38,260 nt of DNA from Acidobacteriota bacterium (GTDB taxonomy: Bacteria; Acidobacteriota; Terriglobia; Terriglobales; Acidobacteriaceae): the NCBI GenBank assembly GCA_013290025.1, contig JABCYV010000013.1, positions 1 to 38,260 on the forward strand, given 5' to 3'. The position numbers and the translations under genes were made by a program. The notes under the pieces are model-generated. The model ran no database searches. It was given only the letters and a program-made list of their open reading frames with translations, and had not been told where the DNA came from. This document shows positions 31,125 through 38,260 of the stretch, one piece after another (position 1 is the first letter of the stretch; each line of letters starts with the position of its first letter).

Positions 31125-32411
31125 TTGACCAGACCACCGCTGAATTCCCCTCGAACCTGTGTTTTCACGGTGGTGGTGTCCCTGCTCTTGCGGTTTGGTG
31201 TGGTGGGGTTTTTGTACCCTGAACACCTCAATCCGGATCGCGGCTTCTGGCGATTTGCCGGGGAAGCGGGAAAGATTGCGCAATCCCTCGTCGAGGGCCG
31301 GGGTTTTGGCAGTCCCTTCTTTGCGGATACCGGGCCGACAGCGCTAATGCCACCCGTCTATCCCTACCTTATCGCAGGCGTTTTCGAATTCTTTGGGACT
31401 TATACCAAGGCCTCCGCGCTGGTGATGTTGTCTCTCGACAGCCTGTTCTCCGCACTGACTTGCTTGCCCATATACTTCATCGCCAGAAAATGCTTCGGCG
31501 ATCGCGTGGCCGTGATCGCGGCCTGGACTTGGGCATTCTTCCCCTACGCCATCTATTTTTCGGCGGACTTCATCTGGCCGACCGTGCTCACTACTCTACT
31601 GCTCAGCCTTCTTTTCCTGATGGTTTTGCATCTCGCGAGTTCGTCACGGCTTTCACTCTGGCTTGGCTTTGGTTTGCTAAGCGGCCTTGCCACGCTCACC
31701 GAACCTATTGTGCTTTCGGTATTGCCCCTGTTGGGCGGATGGGCCTGCTATCGACTGTATCGGAAGAACCAACGATGGTTTCCTTCCGCAGCCGTGGCGG
31801 CATTGGCATTGGCCGCTTTCATCTCTCCTTGGTTCATCCGCAACTATCGTACATTCCACAAGCCCATTCTTTTCCGAGACAATTTCGGGCTCGAGTTGTA
31901 CGTCGGAAACAATGGCGTGAGCTGGCATTGGGCCTCTCCCGGGATTCATCCTTCAGCCAGCAAAACAGAGTGGCAGGAGTTCGTTTCGCTCGGCGAGCTT
32001 GGTTACATGGCGCGCAAGCAGCATGAGGCCGCTGAGTTCATCAACAGCCACCGCGGCTGGTTTATCTGGATGTCGCTGCGGAGAGCAGTTTACTTCTGGA
32101 CCAACTTCTGGAGCCTTGACCGCCGCTATCTGGCCGAGGAACCGTTCGATCCCTTCAATATTTTCTTTTCGACCGCATTGACCGTCCGGGCGCTGGCTGG
32201 GCTTAGGCGCGCATTTCGAAGGAGACTTACTGTGGCAGTGCCCTACGCCATCGTCCTGTTTTTCTTTCCCGTGACTTACTACATCACTCATATGCAGGAC
32301 TACTACCGCCGTCCCATTGATCCCTTTTTCGTCATACTGGCGGTCTACGCCCTTACCCCGCGCGGGCGTTTGCCGGAGCAGCCCGGGGGAATCCGTCAGG
32401 ACTATTCGTAG
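31125..32411 (+). CDS. GT39-like (GT-C fold) membrane glycosyltransferase
   Basis: The 428-residue polytopic protein has about ten membrane helices. The first periplasmic loop carries NPDRGFWRFAGEAGKIAQSL, GRGFGSPFFADTGPTALMPP and PVYPYLIAGVF. This layout is that of PMT/ArnT-like GT39 transferases, which use polyprenyl-phosphate sugars. A soluble loop reads NFGLELYVGNNGVSWHW. The usual DDE-type acid pair is not obvious; D38 in HLNPDRGFW is the candidate. The start is TTG 31125 with GAGG five bases upstream. Its end overlaps the convergent MacB-like gene by 10 bases. Confidence 0.75.
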   Translation: MTRPPLNSPRTCVFTVVVSLLLRFGVVGFLYPEHLNPDRGFWRFAGEAGKIAQSLVEGRGFGSPFFADTGPTALMPPVYPYLIAGVFEFFGTYTKASALVMLSLDSLFSALTCLPIYFIARKCFGDRVAVIAAWTWAFFPYAIYFSADFIWPTVLTTLLLSLLFLMVLHLASSSRLSLWLGFGLLSGLATLTEPIVLSVLPLLGGWACYRLYRKNQRWFPSAAVAALALAAFISPWFIRNYRTFHKPILFRDNFGLELYVGNNGVSWHWASPGIHPSASKTEWQEFVSLGELGYMARKQHEAAEFINSHRGWFIWMSLRRAVYFWTNFWSLDRRYLAEEPFDPFNIFFSTALTVRALAGLRRAFRRRLTVAVPYAIVLFFFPVTYYITHMQDYYRRPIDPFFVILAVYALTPRGRLPEQPGGIRQDYS

Positions 32412-33649
32412 CGCAGGCTCTCTACTGGATCCAATTGGGCGGCGCGGGCAGCGGGAACGGTCCCGAAGAGGATACCCACAAGCGAAGAGACCACAATCGC
32501 GACCACGGCGGACATCCCCGATATAGGGATGCGGTATTCGGTAAAGAAGCGTACAGAAAAGGGCAAAGCCAGGCCGATAACGACTCCAGCGAAGCCTCCG
32601 ATCAATGAGATCAGGATGGCCTCGGAAAGAAACTGAAAGCGAATTTCGCGGCTGGTCGCGCCTATCGCTTTACGGATGCCAATTTCGCGGATGCGAGCGC
32701 TGACCGTGGCTAGCATGATGTTCATGATGCCGATCCCGCTCACGATCAGCACCACCGTGGCTACTAACAGCAGCACAACCGTCAGCGCATTTGCGGTTTT
32801 CTCGGCGACGGCCACTAGTTGCGTCAGGTTGGCTACGTTGTACACCGACTCGGCGCGGTGTCGGGACTGAATCACGCGTCTGATCTGCTCCGTAGCTGGT
32901 ACCACCATGGAGGGATCGGCTACCGAGAAATAGATCTGCTTGATGGCTGGCGTGTCGCTGAAGTAGCGGCCCACGGTGTATGGAATCGCCATGGTGTTAT
33001 CGATTACTTCGGATTGTCCAAAGGTGTCAACTCGCTCCTTGAACGTCCCAATAATGGTGAAGGGGAGGCCGTTGAGCTTGACCACCTTGCCAATTGCTTC
33101 CTCAACGGAACCATAGACCTGTTCAGCCATTTTTTGCGTGATCACGCCCACTTTGTTATGAGCCTGCTCGTCCTGAGCGTCAAAAAATCTTCCCGAAAGG
33201 ACTACCAGGTTGCGCACGACGCGATACTCAGGATAGACGCCGAGAATCAGGATATCGCGCTCTTTTCCGTTGCCGACTGGGATCCGTTCGTCAAGCTGGA
33301 GCACCGGAGATGCGGCCACGATGCCTGGCACCTGCGCTTGCGCAGCTTGCATGTCATCCAAAGTCAGAGGGTCGGGCGAGGTGTTGGTGATGCGCTGGCC
33401 CCCACCCTGGTATTCGGCGTAAATGAGGTTGGCTCCGATGCCCTGAATCAGGCTCAGGACATACTGCTTTCCGGTGAGCCCGATCGTGACCACGAGGATC
33501 AGCGATGCAGTGCCGATCACCATACCCAGCGCGGTCAGCATAAAACGAATCGTGTTGCTGCGGAACGTGTCGTAGGCGAAGCTTACGACCTCGCTCAGGC
33601 ACAGTGTGGGCGGACGTCTGGCCGGCGCTATTGAAGTGCTGCTTGCCAT
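32402..33649 (-). CDS. MacB-type ABC transporter permease
   Basis: The 415-residue protein has one N-terminal helix (IRFMLTALGMVIGTASLILV). A large periplasmic MacB_PCD domain follows (about 60-270: GANLIYAEYQGGG, GVYPEYRVVRNL, SGRFFDAQDEQ, LNGLPFTIIGTF). Three C-terminal FtsX-type helices end it, with SARIREIGIRKAIGATSREI between. This is the four-helix MacB/LolC-like mechanotransmission fold. No ATPase gene (MacA/MacB-ATPase, LolD-like) or membrane-fusion gene is next to it, so it is an orphan subunit in this window. The start is ATG 33649; a TTG at 33655 also exists. Confidence 0.88.
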   Translation of the reverse strand: MASSTSIAPARRPPTLCLSEVVSFAYDTFRSNTIRFMLTALGMVIGTASLILVVTIGLTGKQYVLSLIQGIGANLIYAEYQGGGQRITNTSPDPLTLDDMQAAQAQVPGIVAASPVLQLDERIPVGNGKERDILILGVYPEYRVVRNLVVLSGRFFDAQDEQAHNKVGVITQKMAEQVYGSVEEAIGKVVKLNGLPFTIIGTFKERVDTFGQSEVIDNTMAIPYTVGRYFSDTPAIKQIYFSVADPSMVVPATEQIRRVIQSRHRAESVYNVANLTQLVAVAEKTANALTVVLLLVATVVLIVSGIGIMNIMLATVSARIREIGIRKAIGATSREIRFQFLSEAILISLIGGFAGVVIGLALPFSVRFFTEYRIPISGMSAVVAIVVSSLVGILFGTVPAARAAQLDPVESLRYE

Positions 33650-33727
33650 CTTCAAATTAGATGCTACGCCCAGGCTGGAAGCCGCGCAACGATTCCGGTG
33701 TTACTTCCGATTGGACAACGATAGCAT

Positions 33728-35239
33728 TTGCCCTTCCTGGTACACGCTTGTTACATTCTTGACACTCGGAGCGGCTGGGGCCAGGGAGACTATCTGAAAG
33801 TAAAAGAGATCCTCCTTCTCCTATTCCTGACTGCAGGGGCGTTGCTTATTCACGGCTACCATCCGTATGCCGAGGATGCCGAGATTTATCTTCCTGGCGT
33901 GGAAAAGATTCTGCATCCGGAACTCTTTCCTTTCGACTCGCAATTTTTCGAATCGCATGCGCACTTGACCCTGTTTCCAAATCTGATCGCTGCATCAGTA
34001 AGAGTCACTCACCTGCCACTCGAAACGGCGCTACTAATATGGCAAGTGGCCTCCATTTTCTTGCTATTGCTGGCTTGCTGGCGGTTAAGTGGCAAGTGCT
34101 TCACTGATCCGAAAACCCGATGGGCGGGCCTTGCTCTGGTAGCGGCACTTCTGACCTTGCCGGTGGCTGGGACTGCTCTCTACATCCTCGACCAGTACGT
34201 CAATCCGCGGAACTTGGCTACGTTCGCCGCGATCTTTGCGATTGTCGATGTGTTGGACGAAAAATACGTATGGGCCGGGATCTGGCTCGCCTTCGCCGCG
34301 ACCATGCATCCGCTTATGGCCGCCTTCACTCTTTCCTATTGCGCTCTGCTGGTCGCAATGAAAAAACTGCATTTGGGCTTGGCTGGTCTCGCGTGCCTGT
34401 TGCCCTTCGGGATTTCATTCCAGCGGCCCTCCGAGGCCTATCGCCAGGCATCTCTTTATCATGGCTTTCATTACATCCAGAATTGGCAGTGGTACGAATG
34501 GCTAGGCATCGTTGGGCCCATCCCACTCTTATGGTTGCTTGCGCGGTGGGCGCGAGCGAAGCAATTGCGCAACCTGGATCTGACCAGCCGGGCGCTTGTC
34601 GTCTACGACTTGGTCTACTTTGCCGCAGCCTTGATAGTGTCGCTACCGGCGCGCTTTGGAAGCCTGGCCCGCTTGCAGCCGTTGCGCAGCCTGCATCTGC
34701 TCTACGTTCTGTTCATTTTGTTTGCTGGCGGATTTCTAGGTCAATGTGTGCTAAAGAACCGACTGTGGCGATGGCTAGTGCTATTTCTTCCTTTGTGCTC
34801 GGGTATGTTCCTCGCCCAACGCACACTTTTCGCGGATAGTCGCCATCTTGAGTGGCCCGGCGCCAGGCCAACAAATCCTTGGGTGGAGGTTTTTCTTTGG
34901 ATTCGGGAGAACACTCCAGTTGACGCCATTTTCGCGCTGGATCCCCTCTACATGAGGATTCCCGGGGAGGACGCTCAAGGTTTTCGCGCTATCGCGCAAC
35001 GCAGCGTGCTAGCGGACGCCATTAAGGATAGCGGTGCGGTATCGATGTTCCCTCCATTGGCGGAAGAATGGTTTAAGCAAGTGCAAGCACAGAGTGGCTG
35101 GAAAAGCTTTCAAATGCAGGATTTCCACCGTCTGCAGACTGAATACGGCGTGACCTGGGTGGTACTGCAGCAGCCTGGGTTGGTCGGGCTCAATTGCCCA
35201 TATCAGAACTCGGTAGTGCTGGTCTGCAGGCTGTATTAA
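33728..35239 (+). CDS. Polytopic membrane protein, possible GT-C glycosyltransferase
   Basis: The protein has up to 503 residues and about ten membrane helices. The first loop after helix 1 reads YHPYAEDAEIYLPGVEKILH and LFPFDSQFFESHAHLTLFP, with Asp/Glu and His residues as in the GT-C catalytic loop. A soluble C-terminal part (about 380-503) follows, with EVFLWIRENTPVDAIFALDP, a feature of DUF-type GT-C proteins that carry a C-terminal periplasmic domain. Helix 1 begins at about residue 23 (KVKEILLLLFLTAGALLI). The first 20 residues look non-coding, and a CTG at 33791 with GGGAG five bases upstream is a possible start. Substrate unknown. Confidence 0.7.
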   Translation: MPFLVHACYILDTRSGWGQGDYLKVKEILLLLFLTAGALLIHGYHPYAEDAEIYLPGVEKILHPELFPFDSQFFESHAHLTLFPNLIAASVRVTHLPLETALLIWQVASIFLLLLACWRLSGKCFTDPKTRWAGLALVAALLTLPVAGTALYILDQYVNPRNLATFAAIFAIVDVLDEKYVWAGIWLAFAATMHPLMAAFTLSYCALLVAMKKLHLGLAGLACLLPFGISFQRPSEAYRQASLYHGFHYIQNWQWYEWLGIVGPIPLLWLLARWARAKQLRNLDLTSRALVVYDLVYFAAALIVSLPARFGSLARLQPLRSLHLLYVLFILFAGGFLGQCVLKNRLWRWLVLFLPLCSGMFLAQRTLFADSRHLEWPGARPTNPWVEVFLWIRENTPVDAIFALDPLYMRIPGEDAQGFRAIAQRSVLADAIKDSGAVSMFPPLAEEWFKQVQAQSGWKSFQMQDFHRLQTEYGVTWVVLQQPGLVGLNCPYQNSVVLVCRLY

Positions 35240-35324
35240 GTTCGCCACGGGCACAATTGTTGACTTCCCTGTAAGATAAGGCTGCATCTAACAAAACATC
35301 CCAGACTGTGGAGGACAATGGCTG

Positions 35325-36242
35325 ATGTCTTGTGCGCCGGCTGTGGCGAATCAAATCTTGTTGTTCCCTTATTCAAAGCAGAGTTCGGAATTATCCGCTC
35401 TGAGCCGGCGGTATCAAGACAATAGTCCTTTCCCTCACATCCGTCTCACGGATTTCCTTGAACCCGAAGTCGCTGGCGCGATGGCGGAGGAATTCCCGGA
35501 TCCGGGCACCGAAGCCTGGACCCACTACAAGCATCACAATGAAAACAAACTTGGACTGGCCAAGCGGGACCTTTTCCCTCCCCACATCGGCGAAGTGACC
35601 GACGGGCTGAATTCGACAGAGTTTGTCAGCTGGCTTTCCGAGTTGACCGGCATTCGCGGCTTGGTCGCGGATCCCAGCTTGGCGGGCGGCGGCCTACACC
35701 AATCGGGACGCGGCGGTTTTCTGAATCTTCATACTGACTTCAGCAACCACCACTACCAGAAGAACTGGTGCCGACGGGTAAACCTGATTCTTTACCTGAA
35801 TCCTGATTGGCAAGAGGAGTGGGGCGGCGCCATTGAATTCTGGGAAAAATCGATGCGCTGCTGCGCTGCGAAATATCCTCCCCTGTTCAATCATGCCGTT
35901 ATTTTCACCACCTGCGAAGGATCCTTCCACGGATTTCCGGATCCGTTGCAATGTCCGGCAAATGTCTCGCGCAAAAGTCTGGCTCTCTATTACTACACGG
36001 TGGAACCGAATGCGCAGTCCGGCGGCCGATCGACCGACTATCGCGCCCGGCCCGGCGATGGCTTGGTCGAATCTGCGTTGATCTGGCTGGACAAGGAAGC
36101 CGTGGACTTGTATTCGCGAGCCAAGGCCCGCTTTGGATTCTCCGACAAATTTGCCAGCAAGGTTCTGGGACTGATCTCAAAGGAAAAGTGGCGACGAGGC
36201 GAGACAGATGACGGGAATGCACCCGAACAGCCGAACGGATGA
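35325..36242 (+). CDS. 2-oxoglutarate/Fe(II)-dependent oxygenase
   Basis: The 305-residue enzyme has the double-stranded beta-helix metal site H136-x-D138 (NLHTDFSNH) and H202 (GSFHGF), with R216 (SRKSLALYYYT) for 2-oxoglutarate. PFPHIRLTDFLEPEVAGAMA at residues 36-55 is the start of the prolyl-4-hydroxylase-like (Tpa1/Ofd1-type) group. It probably hydroxylates a protein side chain or a sugar or lipid; the substrate is unknown. The GRGGFLNLHTDF block is typical of members found near surface-polysaccharide genes. ATG 35325 follows GGAGG by ten bases. The end overlaps the next gene by 35 bases. Confidence 0.85.
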   Translation: MSCAPAVANQILLFPYSKQSSELSALSRRYQDNSPFPHIRLTDFLEPEVAGAMAEEFPDPGTEAWTHYKHHNENKLGLAKRDLFPPHIGEVTDGLNSTEFVSWLSELTGIRGLVADPSLAGGGLHQSGRGGFLNLHTDFSNHHYQKNWCRRVNLILYLNPDWQEEWGGAIEFWEKSMRCCAAKYPPLFNHAVIFTTCEGSFHGFPDPLQCPANVSRKSLALYYYTVEPNAQSGGRSTDYRARPGDGLVESALIWLDKEAVDLYSRAKARFGFSDKFASKVLGLISKEKWRRGETDDGNAPEQPNG

Positions 36243-36564
36243 TGTCAAGGAAAAGCGAATCCTGTGGGGCGTGCTGCTCGCCTGGGTTCCCTTCTTTTTT
36301 TTCGTGTCTCCCGCGATCTTTGAGATTTCCACCCAGAAAGCCACAGGCTTGGGGGCTGTCACGGGTGGTTTGACCTTCTCGACTTTCGGCCTCGCTGCCG
36401 GCGTGGCATTCGAGGTGACCGCAATCGTCCTGCTACTGCGCGCATTTTCCAGAGGGCACCCGACGCGTACGTTCCTCTCTGTCATCTCCATTTCTTGTAG
36501 CGGACTAACGCTCGCCATCCTGGGATTATATCTGTGGTTCCTTTTCCGGTTGCGTCCTTCCTAA
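36208..36564 (+). CDS. Small membrane protein with three helices
   Basis: The 118-residue protein has helices at about 18-36 (ILWGVLLAWVPFFFFVSPAI), 48-76 (GAVTGGLTFSTFGLAAGVAF and on) and 90-113 (LSVISISCSGLTLAILGLYL). The start ATG has GAGG eight bases upstream and overlaps the oxygenase gene by 35 bases, so translation is coupled. No known domain is recognised. A role in the same envelope pathway is inferred from coupling only. Confidence 0.7.
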   Translation: MTGMHPNSRTDDVKEKRILWGVLLAWVPFFFFVSPAIFEISTQKATGLGAVTGGLTFSTFGLAAGVAFEVTAIVLLLRAFSRGHPTRTFLSVISISCSGLTLAILGLYLWFLFRLRPS

Positions 36565-36585
36565 GTCGCAAGAAGGTTAACCACT

Positions 36586-37392
36586 CTACCCCTGCCGTCC
36601 TCCGGCGGTGCCGCGGGCATAGTAAGTCGCGTAGCGCGGCTCCAGCCGGCGCCCCTTGGCATTGAAGATCCGGAAATGACCTACCCCCATTCTTTGCAGC
36701 GCAAACTGAAGAGTGGTCCAAAGAACGCCAAAACCATAAGTCACGCTGCGCCGGAAATTTATCGAAGACGCCTCCTCGAAGTACTTGGTGGGGCATGAGA
36801 CTTCGCCGATGCGGAAACCGAAATGCGCACACTGGGCGAGCATCTGATTATCGAAGACGAAGTCGTCGGAGTTCTCTAGCAACGGCAGTTCCGTCAGAAC
36901 TTTCCGGCTGAAGCCGCGATAGCCGGTGTGATACTCGGAGAGTTTGATTCCCAGGAAAAGATTCTCGACCGCGGTTAGTAACCGGTTGGCAATGTACTTG
37001 TAGCGTGGCATTCCGCCGCGCAAGGCCTGCCCGCCGATAATGCGCGAACCCAGAACCATGTCGTACACGTCGTATGCCACCATGCTGGCCATAGCAGTGA
37101 CCAGTAGAGGGGTGTACTGGTAATCCGGATGCAGCATGATGACCACGTCCGCCCCGTCGGCTAGAGCTTCGCGGTAGCAGGTCTGCTGATTGCGTCCGTA
37201 ACCATAATTCTGATCGTGAATGAAAGTATGGAGCCCGAGTTGATGAGCGACTTCAATCGTCCGGTCTGAGCTGTGGTCGTCCACTAAGATGCGGATGTCC
37301 ACCAGGTCAGGCAGCTCCCGCACCGTTGCTTCCAGAGTCTTCTCCGCGTTATACGCGGGCAGAACTACGGCAATGCGCTTCCCGTTAATCAT
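36586..37392 (-). CDS. Family 2 glycosyltransferase (dolichyl-phosphate-mannose-synthase-like)
   Basis: The 268-residue GT-A enzyme starts [20 protein letters not shown], has the nucleotide-binding [14 protein letters not shown], and the metal-binding HPDYQYTP in place of the DxD. It then has [13 protein letters not shown] (acceptor loop). No C-terminal membrane helix is seen, so it is the soluble Dpm1/DPMS type. It likely charges a polyprenyl phosphate with a sugar from a nucleotide donor. Such a lipid-linked sugar would be the donor for the GT39-like and GT-C proteins nearby (inference). It is convergent with the small membrane-protein gene, 22 bases apart. Confidence 0.9.
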   Translation of the reverse strand: MINGKRIAVVLPAYNAEKTLEATVRELPDLVDIRILVDDHSSDRTIEVAHQLGLHTFIHDQNYGYGRNQQTCYREALADGADVVIMLHPDYQYTPLLVTAMASMVAYDVYDMVLGSRIIGGQALRGGMPRYKYIANRLLTAVENLFLGIKLSEYHTGYRGFSRKVLTELPLLENSDDFVFDNQMLAQCAHFGFRIGEVSCPTKYFEEASSINFRRSVTYGFGVLWTTLQFALQRMGVGHFRIFNAKGRRLEPRYATYYARGTAGGRQG

Positions 37393-37567
37393 TCTTTTTG
37401 TCTGGATAAGCAGGCTCAGCCCGCATTACGCTAAGAGATCATGATAACCTGCCCGCTTTGTTTCTCCCACCCTCGGAGATCCGGAACCGGGGCCCATTCT
37501 TGGGTTCTTTACCAGAGTTAGAGCAACAATTCTTGGCGTACTTGTTGGTAAACTACAGATTACCGCA

Positions 37568-38260
37568 ATGCCAGAGAAACGCACGCTTTTCGAGAAGGTC
37601 TGGGACGAGCATGTGGTGTGTTCCCCTTCCGAGCAGTCTCCCCTGCTCTACATCGACCTCCATTTGGTTCACGAAGTTACTTCGCCGCAGGCATTCGATG
37701 GGTTGCGGGTCGCAGGCCGGCGGGTACGTCAACCGAAGCGCACGGTCGCCACCGTCGACCACAATATCCCCACGACACCGCGAGGCCTGCCGATAACGGA
37801 TGCCATCGCCGCGCGGCAGATACAAGCCTTGCAGCAGAATTGCAAGGAGTTCGGCGTTACCCTGTTCGACATCGATTCTCCCGACCAAGGGATCGTACAT
37901 GTGATCGGTCCTGAGCTAGGGCTGACGCAGCCGGGCATGACGATTGTTTGCGGCGACAGTCATACCAGCACGCACGGCGCAGTCGGGGCCCTAGCCTTCG
38001 GGATTGGGACGTCCGAAGTAGAGCACGTGCTGGCCACGCAATGTCTGCCTCAGCGCAAGCCAAAATCCATGCTGATCAATGTCAGCGGCAGGCTGGCGGA
38101 GGGTGTGACGGCGAAAGATTTGGCCCTGGGCATCATAGGGCAGATCGGAACCGACGGTGCGACCGGACACGTGATCGAATACGCAGGTGAAGCCGTGCGA
38201 GCGCTCTCGATGGAAGGCCGGATGACCCTTTGCAATATGAGCATCGAAGCTGGCGCCCGC
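37568..38260 (+). CDS. leuC: 3-isopropylmalate dehydratase large subunit, 5' part
   Basis: The open frame of 231 codons runs off the right edge. It reads [63 protein letters not shown] and [20 protein letters not shown], diagnostic for LeuC (aconitase superfamily, leucine synthesis). The Cys of CGDSHT is one ligand of the 4Fe-4S cluster; the other two lie beyond the window. The 175-base upstream gap shows no clear leader peptide or attenuator and only a weak ribosome site. Confidence 0.95.
   Translation, partial: MPEKRTLFEKVWDEHVVCSPSEQSPLLYIDLHLVHEVTSPQAFDGLRVAGRRVRQPKRTVATVDHNIPTTPRGLPITDAIAARQIQALQQNCKEFGVTLFDIDSPDQGIVHVIGPELGLTQPGMTIVCGDSHTSTHGAVGALAFGIGTSEVEHVLATQCLPQRKPKSMLINVSGRLAEGVTAKDLALGIIGQIGTDGATGHVIEYAGEAVRALSMEGRMTLCNMSIEAGAR

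Noticed and set aside
32819-33634. 271-codon plus-strand frame opposite the MacB-type permease
   Set aside because: Antisense shadow; the permease on the other strand has full family structure.
35318-35422. Alternative ATG and short frame with CAGC (MADVLCAGCGESNLV) overlapping the 2OG oxygenase start
   Set aside because: It stops after 34 codons. The oxygenase frame carries the family motifs, though the zinc-knuckle look of the short frame is curious.

Overview
The window looks like chromosomal DNA of an Acidobacteriota bacterium (inference). The grounds are moderate-to-high GC, a propeller-protein tail and a small HTH protein of kinds I associate with this phylum, DUF4397 and periplasmic M3-peptidase genes, and many orphan membrane proteins. 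No rRNA, complete tRNA, transposase or CRISPR array was seen.

Layout. 1-2.6 kb: tail of a beta-propeller protein, a HEAT-like protein, a zinc-ribbon protein, a membrane-anchored repeat protein, and a junction carrying a tRNA-3'-end-like hairpin beside a chimeric short ORF. 2.7-9.8 kb: an accessory block with three regulators (MerR, HxlR, ECF42-type sigma) next to small redox or stress domain genes: DinB plus a Cys-Cys protein, two DUF899 thioredoxin-like proteins, a 48-residue MCPxC membrane peptide, an NTF2-like gene, and a YCII/DGPF gene. This block is visibly eroding. Three genes carry single-base frameshifts, one alcohol dehydrogenase is cut to its N-terminus, and a 25-codon epoxide-hydrolase tail abuts a DUF899 stop. 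Two promoters can be read with some confidence. One is a SoxR-like 7-4-7 operator in a 19-bp spacer, divergent from merR. The other is a TGTCGA-N17-CGTC promoter before the DGPF/ECF42 pair.

9.8-19.3 kb: gene-poor DNA, a small HTH protein, a secreted DUF4397 protein, a secreted M3 oligopeptidase, an amidohydrolase, threonine synthase coupled to a MoaD/ThiS-like protein with a tail beyond its di-glycine, a small membrane protein, and an AbrB-domain gene with a partner ORF. 19.3-30 kb: a long co-directional minus-strand run of housekeeping genes in the order folD, coaE, htrA-like protease, MmcQ/YjbR, ggt, a TIM-barrel isomerase-like gene, asnS, GxxExxY, arginase, a frameshifted PD-(D/E)XK-like gene and ddl. 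Two palindromic elements sit in this run, one inside the ddl reading frame and one directly before asnS. 30-38.3 kb: a Trm112-like protein, a small conserved-looking protein with a terminator, then a probable envelope-glycan group (GT39-like transferase, polytopic membrane protein, 2OG-Fe(II) oxygenase, small membrane protein, GT2) with a MacB-type permease, and finally the 5' part of leuC running off the window.

No single spectacular new system is proven. The best leads are the MoaD-like protein with a post-GG tail beside threonine synthase, the coding palindrome in ddl, the HxlR/MCPxC/DUF899 unit, and the two regulator-promoter pairs.
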